In this document: piece after piece, positions 1-17,545 of the stretch
How the letters are laid out: each line of letters opens with the position of its first letter
Numbering within the stretch: position 1 is the first letter of the stretch
NCBI GenBank assembly: GCA_029582155.1
Contig: CM055897.1
Location: forward strand, 3,951,001 to 4,015,000
DNA from: Panopea generosa
Lineage: Eukaryota > Mollusca > Bivalvia > Adapedonta > Hiatellidae
Reading direction: 5' to 3'
DNA: 64,000 bases
Translations under genes and position numbers: made by a program
Notes under the pieces: model-generated
The model's input: the letters and a program-made list of their open reading frames with translations, nothing else
Database searches by the model: none
Told to the model about the DNA's origin: nothing

Positions 1-573
1 GTTCCAGGGAGCCATATGAGTGATGGCAAGAATAGGATCACTGTGGCTTAAGCATGTCGTAAGAAGCCACACTTTGAGTAATACGATAGCATTTGCTGAA
101 ACTCAAGGTTCTAGGCTCATTCTGCATATTCATTTGTTAATGTATTTTTTTTTAATATGTATGTTAATTTGTTATTTTTGTATAGAGTGAACCTAGAATC
201 TTCCTTCCTGTTGGCGTCGAATAATCTCTAATGTGTTGGTACGCCGTAAATTTATTCATTATTTTAACATTGAAGATAATTTCACAGTTGTATGAAGTGA
301 AGACATAATTTTTCCCTTAAAAACAAATTCTAGTTTACTTTTGGTAATATACCTGTTACCACAATTTACTAGTTAGAGAACTGAGTTGTGATTTTTAAAA
401 CTACAAGTTAAAAAAAGAAACCTTGCACTTCTAGTTGAACTTTTTAAATTGAGTGGAAATAACAGTGCAAGATGTATCATTGAACAAACGGATTGAATTT
501 AGACATTGAAACGTAAAATAAACTATTAACCAAAACGTATAAAGTTAACAATGTTGTTTACTGTTTTTTCCAG
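1..573 (+). other. Intron sequence with a dispersed-repeat 3' end
   Basis: This is the intron upstream of the RXR-like exon, ending at a polypyrimidine tract and CAG at 571-573. Around 180-260 lies a segment (GCGTCGAATAATC, then GGTACGCCGTAAA, then ATTCATT) whose core recurs at about 18420-18445, where it runs straight into a (TTCA)n tail. It is probably the 3' end of a retroposon with a TTCA-type tail. From about 340 onward the intron resembles 62700-62933, for example ACTAGTTAGAGAA at about 368 and again near 62739, so it belongs to the duplicated RXR-like block. Confidence 0.5.
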
Positions 574-964
574 TGTCATTGGATAGCGACAACAGCCTAG
601 TAAAGTCCATTTTGATTGGGATTGACAGAATGAGTATGACCAGTCCAGTATCTAGTGTGTGGTCGATGTCACCAATGGGCTCGCCAGTGATATCTGTCGT
701 GTCTTCCTTGACTGCCATATCCCAGGACTCTAACCTCAGTTATGGAATGCATCCAGGGATGCCTTTGTCAAAACAGTCTATCCCCAGGCACTCGTCAACA
801 CTTCACTCATCATCATTCACGTCTGTGTCATCGATGCCACTTGGATCTTCGGGCTCTGTGGACTCTTCGAAAGACTCGCATTTGGTCAACACAACACCCA
901 GTGTTACACATGTCTGTGCCATATGTGGAGATATAGCATTGGGCAAAAACTACGAAGTATATAG
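574..964 (+). CDS. RXR-like nuclear receptor exon: A/B region and start of DNA-binding domain (copy 1)
   Basis: The exon encodes the transactivation-type A/B region and the first half of zinc finger 1 of a retinoid X receptor-like protein. The frame is open throughout and reads LDSDNSLVKS, SPVSSVWSMSP, SQDSNLSYGMHPGMP, KQSIP, HSSSFTSV, HLVN and then HVCAICGD, the order found in invertebrate RXRs. It is bounded by a CAG acceptor (571-573) and an AG/GTATTT donor (965), leaving phase 2, exactly where RXR genes are split before the Ser-Cys-Glu-Gly-Cys P-box. The usual RASGKHYGVY of RXR is changed to IALGKNYEVY. The true start codon lies in an upstream exon outside the window, since one base is needed to complete the first codon. 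RXRs normally act as nuclear dimers on direct repeats. This is a divergent paralogue, and whether it is expressed is unknown. Confidence 0.85.
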
Positions 965-1282
965 GTATTTAAATACTTTATTTACTTGCCATAATTAAAA
1001 TGATTGCATTTTAATCTGTCGGTCTGAAAAGCTGGTATCCTTTCTGTTTTTAGCAATTTAAATCCATTCTTTTCCAATTTTAGTTGAAATGTTTATTAAA
1101 AGAGAGACTATGTTGAAATTGATAACCAACCAAATAGCCTAAATTGCTTCTGATTCAGTCCTTAAATTATCTTTGTCAAATACTTCCTCATGTTTGGACA
1201 AAACATATTGGCAAAATGTAAATTTGTTAGGAGTGAAAAATATGTCGAAAGGTGTAGGAGTGCTTCATTTTTTGAGGAAAGT

Positions 1283-1492
1283 AAACTTAAGCTCAGTTTA
1301 GATGGTAGAGCTTCTGACCAGGGGTCTTGAGTTTGAATCCCTACCTGACCACAGTCTCAATGATGATTGATTAAGACATTGTGCCTCATCATCATCCATC
1401 TCTCACAACCGCTGATTCAAGTGGGAAAGTTATCAGAGATGGGGGTGCTCGGTTTAACCTTCCAGGACCATAGGTTGTTAGATTATGAAGCT
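1283..1492 (+). mobile_element. tRNA-derived SINE, family 2 (degenerate copy)
   Basis: The head carries a Pol III A-box-like TAGATGGTAGAGC and a B-box-like GAGTTTGAATCCC. It is followed by a body with CTCTCACAACCGCTGATTC, AAGTGGGAAAGTTATC and AACCTTCCAGGA. The same body occurs at 9720-10050, on the minus strand at 14463-14590, and in part at 57430-57590 and 61020-61195. This copy seems to lack the ATCA-type tail. Confidence 0.65.
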
Positions 1493-1769
1493 GATCAAAA
1501 TTGCTAAATATTTAATCAATAAGTCATTATTTTTTATTCATGGTCATCTTTATTATCTCTTTATATTGTATTGTATGATTTGTCATTTCTAATCATATAA
1601 ATGGTCGGATCAATTGATTATTTAAAAGCATTCATATTTATATATAATCACAAGTTTATATCAGTTTAGGTAGTTGTGGTTTACTTTAGAATCTTTTATT
1701 TTAAATCTTGGTTCCAGTCATAATGTTAAACACATATATAACATGTGTGTACATTAGATAATGTGGGAG

Positions 1770-2093
1770 ACTGCGGCGTGGTCTAGTGGTAGAGCGTCCG
1801 CCTCGCATGCGGAAGGTCGTGGGTTCAATCCCCGGTCGGGTCATACCAAAGACTTTTAAAATGGTACTAGGAGCTTCCTCGCTTGACGCTCAGCATTAAG
1901 AGGAAAGTTCTAGGTCTGGTTGGCCCGGTGTCAGTATAATGTGACTGGGTGGGGTATCATACCATGTGTCTGCGGCATGATACTCCAGTGTGACAGCGCT
2001 TAGAATACTGTCTCAAGTAGACACCGTCGCGATATGACTGAATAATTGTTGAAAGTGACGCTTGACACCATACAACAACAACAGATAATCTGG
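1770..2093 (+). mobile_element. tRNA-derived SINE, family 1 (near full-length)
   Basis: The 5' ~75 bases fold as a tRNA-like sequence. The A box is TGGTCTAGTGG and the B box GGTTCAATCCC. The anticodon arm TCCGC/GCGGA encloses the loop CTCGCAT, which puts CGC (alanine) at the anticodon. A ~230-base body follows and ends in (ACA)n. It lacks a proper acceptor stem and has a second copy on the minus strand at 19147-19374, so it is a SINE rather than a working tRNA gene. Confidence 0.8.
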
Positions 2094-2298
2094 TTGAATT
2101 TGCAGTAATTACTTTAATTATCATTTTATACTAAATCATACATTCATGTTTTTACATTTCTGACATTTATCTAAAGAAGTGGAAAGAAAAAACAGAAACC
2201 GTTCTGCTCAGACAATTTTAGGCATGTGTTATTGTTCAGTCCTTTGTCTTACCATTGAAAAATATGCTTAAAACATGTTGTTTTTGTTGTATTAACAG

Positions 2299-2456
2299 TT
2301 GTGAGGGCTGTAAAGGTTTCTTTGAGGGAACAGTTTGTAAAGATTTGAAATATTCTTGTGAAGGCTATTGCAGTTGCCACATTGATAAATATCGGAGAAA
2401 TTTCTGTGCATATTGTCCACATATGAAGTGTTTGGAGATGGGGATGAAGCTGAATG
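2299..2456 (+). CDS. RXR-like DNA-binding domain exon 2 (zinc fingers 1b and 2)
   Basis: With the AG left by the previous exon, the first codon becomes Ser and the reading continues CEGCKGFF, the RXR P-box. All zinc ligands are present: finger 1 is CAIC...CEGC and finger 2 is C-x5-C-x9-C-x2-C (KYSC...CSC...FCAYC), the RXR spacing. The end reads MKCLEMGMK, as at the end of the RXR core DBD. The basic residues that normally touch DNA are altered, with FFKRTVRKDL becoming [10 protein letters not shown] and NRCQYCRYMKC becoming [11 protein letters not shown]. Affinity or specificity for DNA is therefore probably changed. The donor is G/GTAGGTG at 2457 (phase 1). No RXR hinge or ligand-binding-domain exon is visible downstream. 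The next coding exon with a matching phase is the MH2 exon at 6552. Confidence 0.85.
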
Positions 2457-10290
<7,834 letters not shown>

Positions 10291-10394
10291 GAGGAAGAGA
10301 GATTACAGGAAGAGGAGCATAAAAAAGATCAGCAGTTACTTAATCTGAAAGGACCCCAGATGGGGCCATACTTCTGTGCTCCAAAAGAAAGGAG
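10291..10394 (+). CDS. Unrecognised tail exon 5: Glu/Lys/Gln-rich, coiled-coil-like
   Basis: The only open frame reads EEERLQEEEHKKDQQLLNLK then GPQMGPYFCAPKERR. The acceptor is TTTTGCAG and the donor AG/GTTTGT at 10395. It opens in phase 0, matching the phase 0 end of the MH2 exon, and closes in phase 2. The first 20 residues would form a charged helix. The family is not recognised. It may come from a third unrelated gene, or it may be a separate gene whose upstream exons are not seen. Confidence 0.55.
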
Positions 10395-10598
10395 GTTTGT
10401 ACATCTTTATTTTCTCATTCAATATGTATGAAGAAGATATAGAAGGTATGAAGAAGGTAAAGGGTCATTCAATATGTCTGAAAAAAAAGGAGGTAAGAGT
10501 AAAAGCCTTGTAAGGTAAACCTTTATCTTAAGGCAGTGTAATTGTCATGTAAGTTACCTTATCTAATGCTTGTTATGATTGTTAATATATAATTTCAG

Positions 10599-10666
10599 AG
10601 ACACCAATGACTCTCACTTCAGTGACCAAGATAACAGGAAAGTGATGAACAGAGGAGGTGTTAGAG
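10599..10666 (+). CDS. Unrecognised tail exon 6
   Basis: A 68-base exon between an ATTTCAG acceptor and a GAG/GTAAAA donor at 10667. It completes the Arg codon split by exon 5 and reads DTNDSHFSDQDNRKVMNRGG then VR, ending in phase 1. Its length (not a multiple of three) fits both neighbours, which supports it being a real exon. It is hydrophilic, with no domain recognised. Confidence 0.5.
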
Positions 10667-11678
10667 GTAAAATAATCCCCAGTATGCATACTCATTTTGC
10701 CATCCTTGGTTTGTTTGTTTTATTGCTGCTTGGATTCAAATTAAATTTTAGTATATTTGTTGTACAATTATTAGAAAATGTTATATTAATGTCATGTTCT
10801 TATTAAGACAGAAAACTAATATAATAAATACTTAATTGAGTCTGTAGATATGTATAAAATCATGATGACATTAATAGAAATAGAAAACGAGTCTAGTGAA
10901 AAGTATTCTCTTTCAGCCTCTTATGATAGCAAATGTGACAGAACTGACAGGTCCCATCTTCGTATGATAGATAATGAAAACATGGTTCTTGATAACACCA
11001 ATGTAAACAGCGAAGATCAGGGTAGATAGTTGTGATATTTATAGCAAGAAAATATGGGATATGACAAGCTCGTGTTTTCGTCTTTACAAGTTTGTTATAA
11101 ATAAATTTTACTGCATTATATGAACCTTTGGCCTTGCAGTGATAGCTAGACTTTGTAATTAACAAATAGAATATAAGCATTTCTTTTGGCAGAACTCTCT
11201 TGTTTTACAAAATAATACATGAAGCTATTTTAAATTCCGTAAAAAATGCTTAAACATTAAGCGAGGTGGAAGTGTAGCAGATAGAATGATGGCCACTCAC
11301 GCCAGAGATTGCAGGTCCGATCCCCAGCTCAATCTGAAGCCTCTCATAAAACAATTCTTAGTATTTGTTCTACCCAAGAAATGGACTCGAGCAGTTCATA
11401 TAAGCTCTGAGCTTTCATCATTATGAAGCTAAAATAAATTAAAATAAATTCAATGCTCAAACAGTTGAATATAATTAATTTAAATAATTTATGATACATA
11501 TGGCAGTCAAACGTGCCATAATTGATTGAATAAAGTCATAACCTGTCATCAAGCCATCAACTTAGATCAATAAAAGTGACATTTTACAAATTAAATATAG
11601 ACTGCCGGTGTGTTATTTGTATTACACACAAAACTACATAAATATGCTGTTTGACTAAGAATCGTTCTGTATTTCCAG
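10667..11678 (+). other. Intron between tail exons 6 and 7, with a SINE
   Basis: No coding signal. A tRNA-derived repeat occupies about 11262-11460. It ends at an ATTTCCAG acceptor at 11671-11678. Confidence 0.55.
11262..11460 (+). mobile_element. tRNA-derived SINE, family 3
   Basis: The head contains GATGGCCACTCACGCCAGAG and a B-box-like CAGGTCCGATCCCC. The body contains CCTCTCATAAAACAA, GGACTCGAGCAGTTCATATA and AGCTCTGAGCTTTCATC, with an AAATAAATT-rich end. Pieces in the opposite orientation occur at 17480-17545 (body) and 19076-19146 (head). Confidence 0.65.
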
Positions 11679-11965
11679 ATATAAATGATGTCGGATCAAA
11701 TCGAAATCATCGACCGAGAATATTTCAAACTGACAGGGGAAACAGTAGTGTTGTTTCAGGCACAGAGACGGACACTAGTGTTTTAACCTACCCTCAGCGG
11801 GATGGTGGTAAGAAAATATCAGTCTCAGCACGATTAAAACCAAATCAGTCAACAGTTTCCGGTAATAAAACAGACGAACAAAGCCAGCCTGAATTGTCAA
11901 TACAGAGCCCAACATATGGTTACGGTCAGAGTCATGGACAGAGGGATCCTAGGAAATATAATTAA
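11679..11965 (+). CDS. Unrecognised terminal exon 7: Ser/Asn/Gln-rich C-terminus
   Basis: Starting with G+AT (Asp) from exon 6, the frame runs about 95 codons to TAA at 11963-11965. It includes NRNHRPRIFQTDRG, SVVSGTETDTSVLTYPQRDG, KKISVSARLKPNQSTVSG, and ends GYGQSHGQRDPRKYN. It is polar and low in hydrophobic residues, so probably disordered. No family is recognised. An AATAAA follows about 120 bases after the stop, so this is probably the last exon of the transcript. Confidence 0.55.
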
Positions 11966-12085
11966 GATTCTTCATCAGTACCCAAAGAGCAAAGAGATCG
12001 TACTGAAAAATAGACAGGAGGAATTCGAAACTCAGCTTGTAATGGCGTGGCATGCAAAGTAGCTGGTAGTGGAAATGAACCATAT

Positions 12086-12091
12086 AATAAA
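12086..12091 (+). promoter_or_regulatory. Candidate polyadenylation signal AATAAA
   Basis: A canonical hexamer about 120 bases after the stop at 11965, fitting the 3' end of the plus-strand gene. Such hexamers are common in AT-rich DNA, so position is the main support. Confidence 0.4.
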
Positions 12092-12900
12092 ATGAAAAAA
12101 ATCGCTAAGTTTAATTTCAACCAGTTCTAACAGCATCTTTTAGATGGTCAGTATAAAATAAGACATCATAAAATAACGACTGAAAATTGACTTTTTAAGC
12201 TATATTTCTCAGTTTAAAAATGTTTGAACAAACATTCTCATGGTTTGACATTGGTTGGTTATTAGTTTGTTGACTTAATTGGTTTTGATACAAAATATTC
12301 CCAGATACAGCTGGTAAAGAGTTTGAAGATTCCATAGATGTAAAACAGACTCGTTCAAATTCCACATATTACATTTTTACTAAGCATATACGGAAAAAGT
12401 GCATTGCTCAAGGACACCAAACATAGCCGTAGCTTATTCTACAAGACGCCTGAATGGAACACAGTTGCTTTTGAAAATAGACGGAAATATATACTTAATA
12501 GTAATAAAAATGAAAAATAAATTTAGATTAAGGTAAAGCGCATACAATTTTAAATATTTAAATTAATAAAACTTTATCTTGATAACGATATTTTGTGAAA
12601 TAATCTTCAATAATAACAACAATGTTAGGACACGCACAGAAGTTTGGCCTTGGCACAGGACTTTTTTCTCCTATATAATTGTATATGTGTATTAATACTA
12701 CAGTGCCCATCATGGAAAACATTGTTTTTCATCAAATTAAATTTTCCTATTAAATTAACCATTTGTCTTCCACCCCCATTTAAAGTGGAGAATGATGGAG
12801 AGAAAGATACATTTTATAGTGAGAAAGATATTGTGTTATATGATTAGAACTACTGAAATATATATATATATACATAATGTAAAATAATATTGGAATAAAT
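12092..12900. other. AT-rich stretch without a recognised gene
   Basis: Nothing codes convincingly here. A phrase near 12397 (GTGCATTGCTCAAGGACAC) resembles one near 55669 (GTGTCTTGCTCAAGGACAC), which suggests fragments of a dispersed repeat. Confidence 0.4.
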
Positions 12901-13004
12901 GGATTTTAGCCGCAGACTGATGTAAATCTCCACATCAATAACATAAATTTTATGTTATTTTGATAATTTTATACCAATTTGACATGTTTATCATTGATTT
13001 TTTC

Positions 13005-14010
13005 ATCCCCAAAGTTTTGGGGATGCATATAATAATCACAGTGTTCGTCCGTCCGTCCGGTATTTCGTGTCCGGCCTGTGACTTTGTCATGCATTGATGA
13101 ATTTTGTTAATACTTGCTACAAATAATCAACATAAGATGACGACATGTCGCGAGTAAGACCCATACCCATACCTCAAAGGTAAAGGTCACACTTTGAGTT
13201 TGTTTGACAACACTTTTAGTCTGTTTGAGATTTCATTATTGCCTGTAACTTTGCCATGCAAAGATGGATTTTATAAATACTTGCTACAATTGATCAACTT
13301 AACGTGTTGACGTGCCGCACGTAACACCCAGACTCCAACTTCAAAAGTCAAAGTCACAATCTAACTTTGTTTGACAACACTTTTAGTATGTTTGAGATTT
13401 CATGTCAAGTCTGTAACTTTGTCACCTATGGATAAATAAAACAAATACATTTGCCCAGTTGATCAACATGATGAAGTGTTGCATGAAAGACCTACAACCT
13501 ATCCTCAAAGGTCAAGGTGACACTTTCAATTTTGTATTATATCTCGTGTCTGGTCTGTAACTTTGTTTACAACTTGGCACACTTGATCAAGAAGACATAA
13601 CGACGTATCGCATGTAAGACCCAGACCTGTACCACAAAGGTCAAAGTCACACTTTGAGTTTGTTTGACAACATTTTGAGCATGTTTGAGATTTGAAGTCC
13701 GGCCTGCAACTTTATCATACATAAGATGGATTTCAAAAACATTTGGTCCAATTTATCAGCTCATCAACATGACATGATGACGTGTCGTGTTAAGACCCAG
13801 AAAACCTTACCTCATAGGTCAAGGTCACACTGTCAGTTTGTATAATATTTCATGTCTTGTCTGTAACTTTGTCTTAAAAAATCTTGAAACAAGTGATCAA
13901 CATGTCAAGATATGTCCCCTGCATTTACCTGTAGAAATACCCTGACCTCTACATCAGATGTCAAGGTCAATGTTACACAAAGGTCAAGGTCACACTTTAA
14001 TGTAAAAAAA
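13005..14010 (+). repeat. Degenerate tandem repeat, ~150-170 bp (GTCxGGCCTGTAACTTTGTC family)
   Basis: It opens with CCCCAAAGTTTTGGGG, itself a short inverted repeat. At least six diverged units follow, with CTGTAACTTTGTC, then TACTTGCTACAA, ATCAACATAA, GACGxxxTGTCGC, TAAGACCC and CAAAGGTCAAGGTCACACTTT. The CTGTAACTTTG motif recurs near 13076, 13243, 13410, 13555, 13705 and 13861. A diverged block of the same family lies at 20700-21290. Confidence 0.75.
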
Positions 14011-14135
14011 ACCCACATGAAATTGCGTGTCTTCACTTCATTACTCTTGATATTCGCTGCCTATCATAAAATATATCATTATTTTTATAGATCATTTAGG
14101 GTACATGTGACACTTATCAGTGACATTTCTTGTTT

Positions 14136-17115
14136 TAGCTCTACTGGCCAAGTTTCAGAAGGGCTTATGTGATGGTGCGTTGTCTGTAGTCTGTTGTTCA
14201 TCGGCTACCGTCTTTCAGCATCACTTGTTCTAAAACCACTGGGCCAATTCAAGCAGATCTGCAGGGGGCACATGTCATTATAATAAACATTACTTTTTTT
14301 AGCTCTACTGGTCAACGACCAGAAGGGCTTATGTGATGGTGCGTTGTCCATTGTCCGTTGTCTGTTGTATGCGTCCATTGTCTGTTGTGCGTTAGCAGTA
14401 CTTTTTTCTGAAACCACTAGGCCAGTTAAACTTGACCTTCACGTGGATGTTTCTATTGCATAGGATTGATTGATTGTTGAATATTTAGCGTCATTTTTAT
14501 GCCATTGAGGGCTAACAGAAGATCAGTTAACCTTACCACTGTTTCCTGGGATTAACCAGTACTCGAGTACCTCCCGTCTCCGCAAGTAATTTATTGCATA
14601 GGAGAATATACAGAAGTTTTTGGGTTTTTTTCGATCTGAAGATGGACACCATTACTAAAAATAGTCCAAAATTTAAAAAATCTTCTTCTCATGAACCGCC
14701 CAACAGAATTCAAAAATATTTCTGTAATAATAATAATAACCAACTATAGTTTTGTTAGATTTGTTCAAATGGTGTCCCTGAGGTTAAAAATGACTGCCCC
14801 GATGGTTCAATTAGGGGACACGTCATTATAATAAACATTTTTCTTTTTTTTTTAAAAAATGAACTTATTTTGCCTATATTTTCACAGAAGCATTTTTTGG
14901 TCAAGGCGGTTCAGATTTGAAAAACTGACAGGGTTACACTGTCTTAAGGGGTCAGTGCGGCCCCCAAAAGGGTAAAATTTGGGAATTACAAAAATCGTTT
15001 TCTTAAGAAGCGGTAAGTCAGATTTGTTCATATTTGGCATAAACTATCCCTATGTATAAGGGTTTGATTGCAGATAAGAATTTAAGGGCTAATATTTATA
15101 GGGCCTCTGAAAGGGGACTTAGAATTTTACATAGGGACACTATGGGAAAACAGAAAATTCTCTTTTTTTTCATCTATTCTCAAACCACAAGACCAATTTA
15201 ATTGACATGGATGTTTCTATTGCTAAAGGAGACTTTACAGAAGATTTTTTTTCGATCTGAAATTCAAGATAGCCGCCGTTACTTAAAATAACCAAAAACT
15301 TAAAAAATCGTCTTCTCATGAACAGCCCAACAGATTTTCAAAATGTTTATGTAGTAATGATATCTAACTAAAGTTGTGTTAAATTTGTTCAAATGGTGTC
15401 CATAGGGTTAAAAATGACCCCGCCAAGAGGGTTCAATTAGGGAACACGTGTCATTATCATAAATATTATATATATTTTTTAAAATGGAAATGATTTTGCC
15501 TTTATCTTCACAGAAGCATTGCTTGGTAGAAAAGGTTCAGTTTTGGAAAAATGACTGGGTTCCACTGTCTTAAGGGGTCAGGAGGGGCCCCAAAAGGGTA
15601 AAAATTAGAAATTACAAAAATCGTTTTCTTAAGAACAGGTATGTCAGATTTGTTCATATTTGGCATAAATTATCATTATGTGTAGGGGTTTGATTACAAA
15701 TAAGAATTTAGGGGCTAAATTTTATAGAGCCCCTGTAAGGGGACTTAGAATTTTACATAGGATTACTATGGGAAAACAGAAAATTCTCTTTTTTTTCATC
15801 TATTCTGAAACCACAAGGCCAATTGAACTTAAACTTCACATGAATATTTCTATTGTATAGGTGACTATACAGAAGATTTTTTTTTCGATCTGAATTTTGA
15901 AAGATGGCCGCCGTTACTAAAAATAGTCAAAAAATTTCTTTTTGTCATCTATTTAGGCAAAATTGTTATTCAGTTGGAGTTCTGAAATATCATCTAGTCA
16001 TAGGAAATAAGATTTGGCTCAATAAGGATAATTGACTTTCCATAAGGGACAAGGGTGGGTCAAAAAAGGGTTAAAATAGAAAATTTTCAAAAATCTTCTT
16101 CTCAATAACCGGTCAGTCAAATGTGTTCATAATTGCTATGAATTATCCCAATGAGTATGTTTTTTTGTTCAGTTAGAGTTTTGAAGCAACTTTTAGTCAT
16201 AACAAATATGATTTTGTTCGATACGAAGGATTGACTTTCTAAAAGGGGCCAGGTGGGGTCACAAAATGATAAAAATTGAACATTGTCATAAATCTTATTT
16301 TCAACAACCGCTCAGTCAAATTTGTTCATATTTGATATAAATTATCCCTATGATTAAGAAATCTAAGTTTGTACAAATCAATGGACACTAGGATGTATAG
16401 AGGCCCTATTAGGGTTGAGTTTTACATAGGAATACTATGGGAAAATGGAAAATTATCATTTTTTTTTTGTCCATTTGGGTAAATATGTTGTTCAATTTGA
16501 GATCTAAAGCATTGTCTAGTAACAATAAATTTGATTTTGTTCAATAAAAAGGATTGCATTTCCATAAGCGGTCAGGGGGCGGATGGGGCAATAAGGTAAA
16601 AATTGGGAATTTTCACGAATTTCCTCTCAATAACCTTTCAGTCAAACTAGTTCATATTTGATATCAATTATCCTTACATCAGCAAGTATTGACGATTCTG
16701 CATACAAGGGGCTGAGATTAATTGGGGCCCTGTAATGTGACTTTTACATAAGAATATTATAGGGAAAACTGATTTTTTTCCATTTTGCATACATGTGTAC
16801 AAAAACACTTGTTTTTAAAATTTGAATTATTTCTGCTCATAACAAATCGCTAAGAGTGGATGATTGAAGTTCTGACAAATTAAGGGGCTCGGTTGTATTA
16901 GGGTTCTGTACAGGGTACTATATTTTTTTACAGATGAATGGTATTGGAATTTAAAGTATTTCCTTGTCATAGCAATTAAGTTTTTGTTGAGTATGGGTGT
17001 GGTGGGGGTATAAATCGGTAAGTTGTTAAGACGACTCCGCAAAGAGGGTAAATATTGTGGAATTTCAAAAAGTGTTATGACCACTATGAGTCAGTAGAGC
17101 GTCCTCAGGACCTCT
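14136..17115 (+). repeat. Multi-unit dispersed element (TTTAGCTCTACTGG start, TCTTGGGTCTCTTGTTT end)
   Basis: It starts with TTTTAGCTCTACTGGCCAAG, and again at 14296 with a second copy of the same end. It contains diverged internal units with GACCAGAAGGGCTTATGTGA, AATTTGTTCATATTTG, AAATTATCCCTATG and TTTACATAGG, then TACTATGGGAAAA, and ends near TCTTGGGTCTCTTGTTTG at 17093-17115. Related sequence lies at 17545-19073 and 63540-63700, and inverted at about 30880-31700. There are no long open frames or a transposase. It is interrupted by a minus-strand SINE at 14463-14590. Confidence 0.65.
14463..14590 (-). mobile_element. SINE family 2, minus-strand 3' fragment
   Basis: The minus strand reads AACCAGTACTCG-type body, then GGTTAACTGATC, AGCCCTCAATGGCATAAAAA, TGACGCTAAATATTCAAC and an AATC-type tail. 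This matches the 3' half of the copy at 9716-10052. It lies inside the larger repeat. Confidence 0.65.
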
Positions 17116-17284
17116 TGGGTCTCTTGTTTGTTTTATATTATCCGTAATTCCGTAATTTCAGCAATCAATTTTTGATTATTATCGAAATTCTTGTATCTGG
17201 GGATGGTTTTCAGGCATTTGAATATTGATTAACATAGAAATTCAGTGTGATCTTTTACATACAATGGGCATGACTATGGCTCAA

Positions 17285-17545
17285 ATAAGGCACTGTGGAG
17301 AAAACCCCTCGGACAAAACCCCACCAGGTATTGAACTGGGAACCTCTGGGTCTTATATGGGTTACAAGTTTGCAGTTTATGATATACTGCCAAATGGTTG
17401 GCTGAAAGTCTATTCAGTCCAGCTTAAAACTGGTTTGATTTCTAAAACTTTTAGATTTAGTTTTTTTAAGCTTGATTGCAATGAAAGCTCAGAGCTTATA
17501 TCAACTGCTATCGAGTCTGCTTCCTCGGTAGAACCAGTACTGGAT
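17285..17545 (-). mobile_element. tRNA-like and SINE family 3 fragments, minus strand
   Basis: At 17325-17350 the minus strand carries a B-box-like GTTCCCAGTTCAATACC. At 17480-17545 it carries GGTTCTACCGAGGAAGCAGA then ATATAAGCTCTGAGCTTTCA, matching the family 3 body at 11360-11430. The element marks the join between the two blocks of the large repeat. Confidence 0.5.

Larger units (their letters stand above)
965..2298 (+). other. Intron between the two RXR-like DNA-binding-domain exons
   Basis: This stretch has no coding signal. Its first ~150 bases resemble the intron that follows the second RXR-like exon at 63349 onward, for example the GGTATCC block near 1034 and near 63430. Two SINE insertions (about 1283-1492 and 1770-2093) occupy much of the rest. 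Confidence 0.75.

Noticed and set aside
1770-1845. Free-standing tRNA-Ala gene
   Set aside because: The acceptor stem is poor, the sequence runs into a SINE body, and a second copy with the same body exists at 19147-19374.
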